From Acidobacteriota bacterium (GTDB taxonomy: Bacteria > Acidobacteriota > Vicinamibacteria > Marinacidobacterales > Marinacidobacteraceae): a stretch of DNA of 35,765 nt. The first letter of the stretch is position 1, and the number at the start of each line of letters is the position of its first letter. The translations under genes were made by a program, and so were the position numbers. The stretch lies in the NCBI GenBank assembly GCA_022822745.1, contig JAJEAO010000006.1, positions 73,509 to 109,273 on the forward strand, written 5' to 3'. This document shows positions 16,328 to 23,660 of the stretch, in pieces. The notes below the pieces were generated by a model. It searched no databases and had not been told where the DNA came from. It worked only from the letters and a program-made list of their open reading frames with translations.

Positions 16328-17502
16328 GCTTCACCATTCCCGCGGCCTACCGGGAGGGCTACGAGAGGGCCAGGCAGTCCGATCCCGAAATGGCGGCCCG
16401 CTACCTCGCGCACACGACCGTGGGAGACCCGGCCGCCGACGCTGCGATCGAGGCGCTGGAAGGAGTTCCGCCGGAGCGGGTCCACGAGCTGATCTCCGCC
16501 GGCATGGAGCAGGACGAGGCCGCGTTCGCCGCCGCCCCGGCGGCGCTCCGGGAACTCATGGAGAACGCCGGAGTGCAGCCCGACTGGTTCGATTCGAAGG
16601 CCGCGTACCCCGGGTGCCGCGCCTTCCACGCCGACTCCGACCTCTACATCGAAGCCCTCGTCGGCTCGAGCATCATCCGGGGTTTCAGCACGCTCATCAG
16701 CCTGTCGTTCTTCGAGACCGGACGCCTGCTCGACCACGGCGTCCGCCGGCTCCGGCAGAACATCCGCCAGCTCATCGAGATCACGATGCCGGGGGGCATG
16801 GAGCGGATCGGCGAGGGGTGGAAGCTCAGCGTCCGCATCCGCCTGATCCACGCCCAGGTGCGGCGCCAGCTCCTGCTGTCCGGCCGGTGGGACGAAGCCG
16901 CGCACGGCGTGCCGATCCACGCCGCCCACCTGGCGCTGGCGGCGGCGAACTTCTCGGCCATGGTGCTCGATGCGGCGAAGCGGCTCGGCGCGGCGCCGGA
17001 CCGGGAGGAGCGCGAGGCGTTCGTCCGGATCTGGCGGTACTCGGCGCATCTCATGGGCGTCCCCGAGGAGATCCTGTTCCGGGACGAACGGGAGGCTCGC
17101 AACCTGTTCCTGATCGGGGAGATGTGCGAGCCGTTCCCCGACTGGGACGGGCGCGCCATGGCCCACGCCCTCGTGAATTCCGCCCCGGTGGTCATCGGGG
17201 TCACCGATCCGGCCGAGCGGCAGAAGATGGCCGCGCACGTGTACCGCATCTCGCGGGCGCTCATCGGCGACGAACGCGCCGACCGGCTCGGGTTTCCACC
17301 GCAGCACACCTGGGGGGTGCTCTTCGCGCGGCGGACCCAGCGAAGGCTGGCGCGATGGATCCGCCGCCGGTTCCCGCGCTGGGACGGAAAGGTCCGGGCC
17401 GAACGCTTCTCCCTGCTCGTGGAGCACTCGCAACTGAGACAGAAGCTCGATTCCTACCAGCTCCCCCCCCGGCTGCACTCGGACGAAGTCCCGCGCTGGT
17501 AG
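16324..17502 (+). CDS. MpaB/rubber-oxygenase-like protein (DUF2236)
   Basis: A 392-residue, mainly alpha-helical protein of the family that includes fungal MpaB and the latex-clearing rubber oxygenase Lcp, which are b-type haem enzymes that cut isoprenoid C=C bonds. The core is at about residues 95-260: FHADSDLYIEALVGSSIIRGF, then GMERIGEGWKLSVRIRLIHAQVRR, where H176 matches the axial haem histidine of Lcp and the flanking arginines are typical. Further on is HGVPIHAAHLALAAANFSAMVL. No signal peptide or lipobox is seen, so it is probably cytoplasmic or membrane-associated. Its ATG overlaps the stop of the RND permease, and a squalene/phytoene synthase follows after 26 bases, so an isoprenoid substrate is a reasonable inference. 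Confidence 0.8.
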   Translation: MSFTIPAAYREGYERARQSDPEMAARYLAHTTVGDPAADAAIEALEGVPPERVHELISAGMEQDEAAFAAAPAALRELMENAGVQPDWFDSKAAYPGCRAFHADSDLYIEALVGSSIIRGFSTLISLSFFETGRLLDHGVRRLRQNIRQLIEITMPGGMERIGEGWKLSVRIRLIHAQVRRQLLLSGRWDEAAHGVPIHAAHLALAAANFSAMVLDAAKRLGAAPDREEREAFVRIWRYSAHLMGVPEEILFRDEREARNLFLIGEMCEPFPDWDGRAMAHALVNSAPVVIGVTDPAERQKMAAHVYRISRALIGDERADRLGFPPQHTWGVLFARRTQRRLARWIRRRFPRWDGKVRAERFSLLVEHSQLRQKLDSYQLPPRLHSDEVPRW

Positions 17503-17528
17503 TCGAGATCCTGCGAGACGCGACTCGA

Positions 17529-18602
17529 GTGACCGGAAACGCCGCGGAACGACCGGTGGAGGCGGGCGACCTCGCGTGGCAGGCCCGAATCCTCCAGACC
17601 GTCTCGCGCACCTACGCCCTGACGATCCCGGTGCTGCCCGCCGGCCTCCGCGAGCGGGTCGAGAACGCCTACCTCCTGTGCCGGCTCGCGGATTCGATCG
17701 AGGACGAGCCCGAACTCCCGCTCCCGTCGAAGCGGGATCTGTGGGGACGGCTCGTCCGCCTCGTGGAAGGCGGCGAGGGGGCCGGGCGCTTCGCTTCGAG
17801 CCTCCGGGCGGCCCTCTCCGGCGCCACCCCCGCCGGAGAACGCGAACTCGCGGCGAACGCGGCGCGGGTGCTTCGCCTGACCCGACGATTCGGCGCCGGG
17901 CACCGGGCCGCGGTCGGGCGCTGTCTCCGGATCATGTGCCGGGGAATGGACGAGTTCCAGGGCCGCGCGAGCCGCGCCGGCCTCGATACGCTGGGACAGC
18001 TCGACCGCTACTGCTACTTCGCCGCCGGGGTCGTCGGCGAAATGCTCGTCGAGTTGTTCGCGAGCCATTCGGCCGGGATCGCCCGCCGGCGGGAGAGGCT
18101 GCTCGCGCTCGCCGTGTCCCACGGGCAGGGTCTGCAGATGGCCAACATCCTGAAGGACATCGGCGGGGACCATGCCCGAGGCGCCTGCTGGCTCCCGCGC
18201 GACCTGTTCGAGGCGGAGGGTTTCGACCTTCGCGACCTTCGTCGTCGCGCCGGCGACCCCCGCTTCGCCGCCGGGCTCGCCCGTCTCGTCGGGATCGCGC
18301 GCAGCCATCTCGGCGACGCGTTGCGATTCACCCTGCTCATCCCGAAGCGGCAGCCGGGGATCCGGCGGCACCTGCTGTGGGGGATCGGGCTCGCGGTGCT
18401 CCTTCTGCGCCGGGTCCACGCCACCCGGTCGCGTCCCGGAGGCGGATCGGTTCGCCTCTCCCGGGTCCGGGTTCTGGCGATGGTCCTCCTCGCGCGCGTC
18501 TTCGCCCGCCGCGACCGGGTTCTCGAGTGGCTGTTCGCCCGGGCGACCGATCCCCTCCCGATGGCGGTCAGGTCGGGAGCGGGGACGGCAGCTCGCGCGT
18601 GA
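17529..18602 (+). CDS. Squalene/phytoene synthase family protein (copy 1)
   Basis: A 357-residue head-to-head prenyltransferase predicted to condense two farnesyl (or geranylgeranyl) diphosphates. The substrate-binding motif SRTYALTIPVLP precedes the first Asp-rich motif DSIED (residues 55-59). The second is in HGQGLQMANILKDIGGDHARG, followed by WLPRDLF. It resembles squalene-synthase-like proteins (YLLCRLADSIEDEP) more than phytoene synthases. The hydrophobic LLWGIGLAVLLLRR near the C-terminus could associate with membrane. GTG at 17529 is the chosen start (GTG at 17556 is possible); the ribosome-binding site is weak. It is the last gene of the RND-DUF2236 operon, and its final 35 bases overlap the end of a convergent paralogue. 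Confidence 0.85.
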   Translation: MTGNAAERPVEAGDLAWQARILQTVSRTYALTIPVLPAGLRERVENAYLLCRLADSIEDEPELPLPSKRDLWGRLVRLVEGGEGAGRFASSLRAALSGATPAGERELAANAARVLRLTRRFGAGHRAAVGRCLRIMCRGMDEFQGRASRAGLDTLGQLDRYCYFAAGVVGEMLVELFASHSAGIARRRERLLALAVSHGQGLQMANILKDIGGDHARGACWLPRDLFEAEGFDLRDLRRRAGDPRFAAGLARLVGIARSHLGDALRFTLLIPKRQPGIRRHLLWGIGLAVLLLRRVHATRSRPGGGSVRLSRVRVLAMVLLARVFARRDRVLEWLFARATDPLPMAVRSGAGTAARA

Positions 18603-19602
18603 AGGCGCGATAGAGCCTTTCGAGCGCCCGATTCGACGGCGCCGCCAGGCTGGTCACGAGGACCGCCGCATAGACGCTTCGGCGGGAGATCTTCACCTCC
18701 CGACCGGTGCGGAAGTCGGGGCGGCGGTGGATTCTCCGGAGCGTGAGCACCGCGAGGGCGAGCGGCCACAGACACGACCAGCGGATGCCGATCTCGCGGC
18801 GCGGCAACAGGAGGACGTAGGCGAGAGCCTCGTCGAGGTGACGCCGCGTGATCCCCACGAGATCGGTGACTCCGGCGGCGAAGCCGGGCGGAGGCCGGTC
18901 GGCGACCAGCCGGGCGAGATCCACCCCCCGGCGCCGGAACACGGTGCGCGGTAGCCAGCAGACGCCGCGCCGACGGTCCTCCCACGTGTCCTTCAGGATG
19001 TTGATCATCTGAAGGCCCTGGCCGAAGGACAGCGCCCGGGCCTCCAGTCCGCCTCGCCGCTTCGCGACGGCCGGAGAGGCGCCGGCGTAGAGCGCGGTCA
19101 GGGTCTCTCCGACGACCCCGGCCACGACATAGCAGTACCGGTCCATCGCCTCCGTGTCGGCGAGTCCCCCGGGCCCGCGACGGCGCGAGAACGCCGTCAT
19201 GCCACGGGCCATGATCCGCACGCAGCGTCGCATCGCGGCGCGGGCCTCCGGTTCGAGGCGCGCCGTGATCCCGAGGACGCGCGGCGTGTTCCGGACCAGA
19301 TCCCTCTCGATCGCGCTCCCGGCGATGCGCGGCGCCAGGTCGCGGGTGAACTGCGCGGCGTCGGCGTCATCGTCCGAGCCTTCCACCACGGCGATGAACC
19401 GCTCGGCGAAGGCGGCCCGCTCGGGTTCCGCGAGAGCGGGTTCGTCCTCGATCGTGTCGGCGATGCGGCAGAGCAGATACAGGTTGCAGGCGGCGTCGCG
19501 AAGCGGCCCCGGGAGCGGCCGGAGCGTCAGTGCGAAGGTGCGCGCCACGCCGCCCAGGATCTCCCGCTGCCAGGCGGCGTCGGCGCGGGGGATCCGTCTC
19601 AT
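18568..19602 (-). CDS. Squalene/phytoene synthase family protein (copy 2)
   Basis: A 344-residue paralogue of the neighbouring synthase, on the opposite strand. It shares the same order of motifs: RTFALTLRPLPGPLRDAACN, the Asp-rich DTIED (residues 49-53) within YLLCRIADTIEDEP, GRYCYV-like MDRYCYVVAGVVGE, and GLQMINILKDTWEDRRRGVCWLP. Its second Asp motif is DTWED, closer to the canonical form than the DIGGD of copy 1. ATG at 19602 starts the protein; no clear Shine-Dalgarno is seen. The two genes converge and overlap by 35 bases at their 3' ends. Two such proteins could act as a HpnC/HpnD-like pair or on different prenyl chain lengths. Confidence 0.85.
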   Translation of the reverse strand: MRRIPRADAAWQREILGGVARTFALTLRPLPGPLRDAACNLYLLCRIADTIEDEPALAEPERAAFAERFIAVVEGSDDDADAAQFTRDLAPRIAGSAIERDLVRNTPRVLGITARLEPEARAAMRRCVRIMARGMTAFSRRRGPGGLADTEAMDRYCYVVAGVVGETLTALYAGASPAVAKRRGGLEARALSFGQGLQMINILKDTWEDRRRGVCWLPRTVFRRRGVDLARLVADRPPPGFAAGVTDLVGITRRHLDEALAYVLLLPRREIGIRWSCLWPLALAVLTLRRIHRRPDFRTGREVKISRRSVYAAVLVTSLAAPSNRALERLYRAFTRELPSPLPT

Positions 19603-19682
19603 GCACTCGGCCGGGGAGAGGCGCGCTGCGCGGCCATCGGCCGGAGAGAGGGTACGGCGGTCCCGTCCGCCCCGCGGCCCGC

Positions 19683-19730
19683 ACGAGCCCCCCGCACGAA
19701 CCCCCCAAACGAAACCCCCAAACGAAACCC
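19683..19730 (+). repeat. Four 13-base tandem repeats abutting the rplM promoter
   Basis: Units begin ACGA at 19683, 19696, 19709 and 19722, an exact 13-base period. The core is ACGAA followed by a run of five or six C and AA; the last unit is truncated and runs directly into the -35 box at 19731. The strong C-strand bias is unlike the neighbouring sequence. The position suggests a protein-binding array or upstream promoter element, though slippage alone could also make it. Confidence 0.75.
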
Positions 19731-19759
19731 TTGACCCTCCACGGGCCGGGGACTAGACT
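19731..19759 (+). promoter_or_regulatory. Sigma-70-type promoter of the rplM-rpsI operon
   Basis: TTGACC (19731-19736) and TAGACT (19754-19759) are separated by exactly 17 bases. Both match four or five of six consensus positions. This is the clearest promoter in the window. The transcript would start near 19766 and carry a leader of about 116 bases before the TTG start of rplM. Confidence 0.75.
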
Positions 19760-19765
19760 CCGCAC

Positions 19766-19881
19766 CTCCCGGGTGGCGACGCGGTTCCGCGGGTTTCGAC
19801 ACCAGATCGGAGCCCTCCGGAAGACAGCCCGCCCGTATTTTTTTATCCCCGACTCACGACCAGAATCGCAGGACTGACGCC
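19766..19881 (+). promoter_or_regulatory. rplM mRNA leader with possible attenuator
   Basis: The leader can fold so that bases 19770-19776 pair with 19829-19835 (7 bp with one G-U), followed at once by TA and a run of seven T (19838-19844), unusual in this GC-rich DNA. Inside is a small hairpin CGGA-GCCC-TCCG (19808-19819). An alternative pairing, GCGGG (19789-19793) with CCCGC (19828-19832), would exclude the first. This arrangement resembles an intrinsic terminator with a competing fold, as in autoregulated ribosomal-protein leaders. No match to a known L13 leader was checked. Confidence 0.4.
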
Positions 19882-20340
19882 TTGGCCCGTTCCGCCGGCA
19901 CGACGTTCCTCCGGGCGTCCGAGATTCGTCGGCGCTGGTTCGTCGTGGACGCCGCGGATCAGGTTCTCGGCCGGCTCGCGACGCGGGTCGCGCGGGTTCT
20001 GGCCGGAAAGCACAAGCCGTCGTGGACCCCCTTCCTCGACTGCGGAGACCACGTCATCGTCGTGAACGCCCGCCGGGTCCGCCTCACGGGCCGCAAGGAA
20101 GAGCGGAAGGTCTATTACCGCCAGAGTGGTCGCCCCGGGGGACTCAAGTCGCGCACCGCCGCCGAAGTGCGGAGCGCCCATCCCGAGCGGCTCGTCGAGA
20201 GCGCAGTCCGGGGGATGCTGCCCAAGGGCAAGCTCGGACGAGCCCAGTTCCTGAAGCTCAAGGTGTACGCCGACGCGGACCACCCGCACGAGGCGCAGCA
20301 GCCGGAGCCCCTGCCCGCAGCTCTCGCGCCGGCCTCCTGA
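19882..20340 (+). CDS. rplM: Ribosomal protein uL13
   Basis: A 152-residue large-subunit protein that binds 23S rRNA early in assembly. Recognisable blocks are RRRWFVVDAADQVLGRLATRVA, LAGKHKPSWTPFLDCGDHVIVVNA, the YYRQSGRPGGLKS loop, VRGMLPKGKLGR and the near-invariant DHPHEAQQPEPL close to the C-terminus. It starts at TTG (19882), with AGGAC upstream (19870-19874); there is no in-frame ATG at a sensible place. The C-terminus has a short extra tail after the conserved end. The stop is part of a TGATG junction with rpsI, giving coupled translation as is usual for this gene pair. Confidence 0.97.
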   Translation: MARSAGTTFLRASEIRRRWFVVDAADQVLGRLATRVARVLAGKHKPSWTPFLDCGDHVIVVNARRVRLTGRKEERKVYYRQSGRPGGLKSRTAAEVRSAHPERLVESAVRGMLPKGKLGRAQFLKLKVYADADHPHEAQQPEPLPAALAPAS

Positions 20341-20732
20341 TGCCCGCTCCCATCGCCTACGGCACGGGCAAGCGCAAGTGCTCGATCGCGCGGGTCTTCC
20401 TCCGGGAGGGCGACGGCCAGGTTCTGGTGAACCACCGGCCTCTCGAGGACTACTTCCCGCGGGAGACCTACCGGAACCTGGTGACGCAGCCGCTGCTCGC
20501 CACCGACCAGGGCAAGGCGCTGAACGTGGACGCCCGCGTCAAGGGCGGCGGCCTTTCCGGACAGGCGGCCGCCGTGCGTCTCGGGATCGCCCGGGCGCTC
20601 AGCGAGAACGACTCCCGCCTGCGGCCGGAGCTGAAGCGACGCGGATTCCTGACCCGCGACGCCCGCCGGAAGGAACGCAAGAAGTACGGCCAGCCCGGCG
20701 CCCGGAAGCGGTTCCAGTACTCGAAGCGCTGA
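20340..20732 (+). CDS. rpsI: Ribosomal protein uS9
   Basis: A 130-residue small-subunit protein whose C-terminal tail reaches the P-site tRNA. Typical blocks are YGTGKRKCSIARVFLREGDG, an LEDYFPRETYRNLVTQPL segment, VKGGGLSGQAAAVRLGIARAL and the C-terminal KKYGQPGARKRFQYSKR, ending in the conserved Lys-Arg that contacts tRNA. The ATG shares a base with the stop of rplM (TGATG). Its own stop forms another TGATG with a short downstream ORF. Confidence 0.97.
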   Translation: MPAPIAYGTGKRKCSIARVFLREGDGQVLVNHRPLEDYFPRETYRNLVTQPLLATDQGKALNVDARVKGGGLSGQAAAVRLGIARALSENDSRLRPELKRRGFLTRDARRKERKKYGQPGARKRFQYSKR

Positions 20733-20818
20733 TGCCGAAACGCCACCGGATGCCGCGGAGCCCGCGCTCCGTCGCCTCGCGCCCGGATGCAGTCGGAATG
20801 CTCGTGCGCCGCCACTGA
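20732..20818 (+). CDS. Possible 28-residue basic peptide between rpsI and rpsB
   Basis: An ATG at 20732 overlaps the TGA of rpsI in a TGATG junction and opens a 28-codon frame ending 15 bases before the rpsB start. The product is very basic, with nine Arg/Lys and two His, starting MPKRHRMPRSPR and ending MLVRRH. I do not recognise it as a known small ribosomal protein. The same junction type is used between rplM and rpsI, so coupled translation is possible. It could also be chance or a remnant of a longer rpsI tail in the next frame. Confidence 0.35.
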   Translation: MPKRHRMPRSPRSVASRPDAVGMLVRRH

Positions 20819-20833
20819 GCGGGCCGGAGTCCC

Positions 20834-21604
20834 ATGGCAGCCACCGTCACCATGAGGGATCTGCTCGAAGCAGGTCTCCACTTCGGCCACGAGACCAAGT
20901 GGTGGAACCCCCGGATGCGTCCGTACATCTACGGCTCGCGGAGCGGGATCCACATCGTGGACCTGAACCAGACCCTTCCCATGTTCCGGGACGCGATCCA
21001 CTTCATCTCGAAGCTGGGCGCCGAGGGCAAGACCGTCCTGTTCGTCGGGACGAAGCGCCAGGCCCAGGAAGTCGTCGCCGCCGAGGCCTCGCGCGTGGAC
21101 GCGTTCTACGTGAACCACCGCTGGCTCGGCGGTCTCCTCACGAACTTCGCCACGATCCGCAAGAGCATCGCCCGTTTCCAGGAACTGCGCGCCCTCACCG
21201 AGAACGAGGACCAGCGGGGTCTTTCGAACAAGGCGTGGTCCCGTCTCGAAAAGCGCCGGCGCCGGATGGAGAAGACGCTCGCCGGGATCGAGAAGATGGA
21301 GAAGCTCCCCGACGCGGTCTGCGTGATCGATCCCAAGAACGAGATGATCGCCGTCCGCGAGGCGCGGAAGCTGAAGATCCCGATCGTGGCGATCGTGGAC
21401 ACCGACTGCGACCCGGATCTGATCGACTACGTGATCCCCGGGAACGACGACGCCCTGCGCGCGATCAGCCTGTTCACGTCGCGGATGGCGAGCGCCTTCG
21501 AGGACGGTCGCCAGCTCCGCGGACTCACGCCGTTCGAGTCCGGGGACGAGGAAGCGGACGAGCCGGACGCTCCGGCGCCGTCCGGGCCCGGTTCCCCGGC
21601 CTGA
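20834..21604 (+). CDS. rpsB: Ribosomal protein uS2
   Basis: A 256-residue small-subunit protein that joins late in 30S assembly near protein S1. It has the classic start MRDLLEAGLHFGHETKWWNPRM, YIYGSRSGIHIVDLNQT, LFVGTKRQAQEVV, the YVNHRWLGGLLTNFATI block, and IPIVAIVDTDCDPDLIDYVIPGNDDA. The C-terminus ends in an acidic, Pro-rich tail of about 20 residues. ATG at 20834 follows CCGGAGT. In line with tsf 57 bases downstream, the normal bacterial order. Confidence 0.97.
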   Translation: MAATVTMRDLLEAGLHFGHETKWWNPRMRPYIYGSRSGIHIVDLNQTLPMFRDAIHFISKLGAEGKTVLFVGTKRQAQEVVAAEASRVDAFYVNHRWLGGLLTNFATIRKSIARFQELRALTENEDQRGLSNKAWSRLEKRRRRMEKTLAGIEKMEKLPDAVCVIDPKNEMIAVREARKLKIPIVAIVDTDCDPDLIDYVIPGNDDALRAISLFTSRMASAFEDGRQLRGLTPFESGDEEADEPDAPAPSGPGSPA

Positions 21605-21661
21605 GCCGGGGCCCCGACCCACGGACCCGCCCCACCGTCGTCCGAGAGGAGGAGATTCGAC

Positions 21662-22291
21662 ATGCCCGCCATCCCCGCCCGCGATGTGAAGCGGCTCCGC
21701 GATCAGACCGGCGCCGGATTCGCCGACTGCAGGGACGCCCTCGTCGAGGCGAAGGGCGATTTCGACAAGGCGGTGCGTCTGCTCCGGGAGAAGGGCTCCG
21801 CCGCCGCCGAAAAGCGATCCGGACGGGCCACCACCGAGGGCCTGATCCACGCCTACATCCACGACCACCGGATCGGAGTCCTGGTCGAGCTGTCCTGCGA
21901 AACCGACTTCGTGGCGCGCAACCAGCAGTTCCGCGACCTCGCGAACGACATCGCGATCCACATCGCCTGCAACTACCCCGCGCCCGCCCGCTGGGTGAGC
22001 CGGGAGGAGGTTCCCGCCGCCGTCATCGAGGAAGAGGCGGACCTGATCCGGGTGCAGCTCGCCAGGGATCCGAAGAACTCCCGCAAGCCGGAGGCGGTGA
22101 TCGAGCGGATCATCGAGGGCAAGCTGAACCGGTTCCTCGGAGAGCGCATCCTGCTCGAGCAGCCCTTCGCCCTCGACGACTCGAAGAAGAAACGCGTCAA
22201 GGACCGGCTTGTCGAGACCGCGCAGACCACGAAGGAGAACATCAGGATTCGGCGGTTCGTGCGCTTCGAGCGGGGCGAAGACCTGGGCTGA
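21662..22291 (+). CDS. tsf: Elongation factor Ts (short form)
   Basis: A 209-residue guanine nucleotide exchange factor for EF-Tu. The N-terminal UBA-like domain (VKRLRDQTGAGFADCRDALVEAKGD) and the core LVELSCETDFVARN, with the TDFVAR motif that inserts into EF-Tu, are clear. At about 210 residues it is the short type, as in Thermus and cyanobacteria, lacking much of the second core subdomain of the roughly 280-residue enterobacterial protein. A strong Shine-Dalgarno (GAGGAGGAG) precedes ATG at 21662. Confidence 0.96.
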   Translation: MPAIPARDVKRLRDQTGAGFADCRDALVEAKGDFDKAVRLLREKGSAAAEKRSGRATTEGLIHAYIHDHRIGVLVELSCETDFVARNQQFRDLANDIAIHIACNYPAPARWVSREEVPAAVIEEEADLIRVQLARDPKNSRKPEAVIERIIEGKLNRFLGERILLEQPFALDDSKKKRVKDRLVETAQTTKENIRIRRFVRFERGEDLG

Positions 22292-22294
22292 CCG

Positions 22295-22323
22295 GGCTCT
22301 CCCGTAGGATTCGCCCGGGAGCC
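22295..22323 (+). other. Hairpin between tsf and pyrH
   Basis: GGCTCTC (22295-22301) can pair with GGGAGCC (22317-22323), a 7-bp stem with one G-U pair and a 15-base loop. There is no T-run, so it is more likely to affect mRNA processing or to weaken read-through than to be a full terminator. Confidence 0.4.
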
Positions 22324-22346
22324 GGAGACAGACGCCCGGAGGATCC

Positions 22347-23051
22347 ATGAACCGAGGAAAGCGGCGGGTTCTGCTGAAACTCTCGGGGCAGGCGCTCCGG
22401 GGCGAGGCGCCCGCCGGAATCGCATCCGGCGCGGTGGAGGCGATGGCGGCCACGATCGTCCGCATCCACGCGGAAGGCCTCGAAGCCGCCTGCGTGATCG
22501 GCGGGGGGAACATCTTCCGGGGCCTCGGCGCCGAAGCGCGCGGCATGGATCGGGTCCAGGCGGACTCCATGGGAATGCTCGCGACCCTCATCAACGCGCT
22601 GGCGCTCCAGGACGCCCTCGAGAAGCTGGACTGCACGACCCGGGTCATGTCGGCCATCCCGGTCCGGCAGGTCGCCGAGCCGTTCATCCGCCGGCGGGCG
22701 ATCCGCCACCTCGAGAGGGGCCGGATCGTCGTCTTCGCCGCCGGGACCGGCAACCCCTACTTCTCGACCGACACCGCCGCCGCGCTCCGCGCCGCCGAGG
22801 TTCGGGCCGAAGTGCTGATCAAGGGGACGCGGGTGCCCGGCGTCTTCACCGGCGACCCGGAGCAGGATCCGGAGGCGCGCCACCTCCCGCGACTGAGCTG
22901 GGGCGAGGCGATCCGACGGGAGCTGCGGTTCATGGACCAGACCGCCATCGCGCTCTGCCGGGACAATCGGCTCCCCATCGTCGTCTGCCACCAGCGCGAC
23001 CTGCTGTCGGCGGCGCGCGGGGAGGATGTGGGCACCCTGGTGGGCGCCTGA
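22347..23051 (+). CDS. pyrH: UMP kinase
   Basis: A 234-residue amino-acid-kinase-fold enzyme that makes UDP from UMP with ATP in the pyrimidine pathway. Blocks visible are VLLKLSGQALRGE, VIGGGNIFRG (phosphate loop), ADSMGMLATLINALALQDAL, FAAGTGNPYFSTDTAAALRA (UMP binding), and the ATP-binding loop LIKGTRVPGVFTGDP. In most homologues the last reads KATKVDGVYDxDP, so this version is slightly divergent. ATG at 22347 has GGAGG 4-5 bases upstream. The gene order tsf-pyrH-frr is conserved across bacteria. Confidence 0.95.
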   Translation: MNRGKRRVLLKLSGQALRGEAPAGIASGAVEAMAATIVRIHAEGLEAACVIGGGNIFRGLGAEARGMDRVQADSMGMLATLINALALQDALEKLDCTTRVMSAIPVRQVAEPFIRRRAIRHLERGRIVVFAAGTGNPYFSTDTAAALRAAEVRAEVLIKGTRVPGVFTGDPEQDPEARHLPRLSWGEAIRRELRFMDQTAIALCRDNRLPIVVCHQRDLLSAARGEDVGTLVGA

Positions 23052-23066
23052 AGAAGGAGACCATTC

Positions 23067-23624
23067 ATGACCCATCCGATCCTGGACAACGCGAACAGCC
23101 GCATGGACAAGACCGTGAGCAAGTTCGAGCAGGAACTCTCGCGCGTGCGCACCGGACGCGCCTCGGTCGCGCTGCTCGACGCGGTGCGGGTGGAGTACTA
23201 CGGACAGCTCATGCCGCTGAACCAGGTCGCGACGCTCAAGACGCCGGACGCCAGCACGATCGTCGTGCAGCCCTGGGAGAAGAACATGCTCGGGCCGGTG
23301 GACCACGCGATCCGCGCCGCGAACCTCGACCTGAACCCGAACTCGGACGGGACGGTGCTCCGGATCCCGATCCCGCCGCTCAGCCAGGAGCGCCGCCGGC
23401 AGCTCGCGCGCACCATCGGCCTCATGGCGGAGGATCACAAGAACGCCATCCGCCAGGTCCGCCGCGACGCGAACCAGCGACTCAAGAAGCTGGCGAGGGC
23501 GGGCGAGATGTCCGAGGACAACGAACACGACCTCGAGGGCGAGGTGCAGAAGGCGACGGACTCCCACATCGGGCGCCTCACCGAGATCGCGGCGCGGAAG
23601 GAGTCCTCCATCCTCTCGATCTGA
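23067..23624 (+). CDS. frr: Ribosome recycling factor
   Basis: A 185-residue tRNA-shaped protein that, with EF-G, splits the post-termination ribosome. The start MTHPILDNANSRMDKTVSKF, the loop LSRVRTGRASVALLDAVRVEYYG, the TPDASTIVVQPWEKNML segment and LRIPIPPLSQERRRQLAR are all characteristic. Length is exactly normal. A strong ribosome-binding site (AAGAAGGAGA) lies before ATG at 23067, 15 bases after pyrH. Confidence 0.97.
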   Translation: MTHPILDNANSRMDKTVSKFEQELSRVRTGRASVALLDAVRVEYYGQLMPLNQVATLKTPDASTIVVQPWEKNMLGPVDHAIRAANLDLNPNSDGTVLRIPIPPLSQERRRQLARTIGLMAEDHKNAIRQVRRDANQRLKKLARAGEMSEDNEHDLEGEVQKATDSHIGRLTEIAARKESSILSI

Positions 23625-23660
23625 GATCCCCTCCCCGGAACCCCTGCCCCGGAATCCGCC

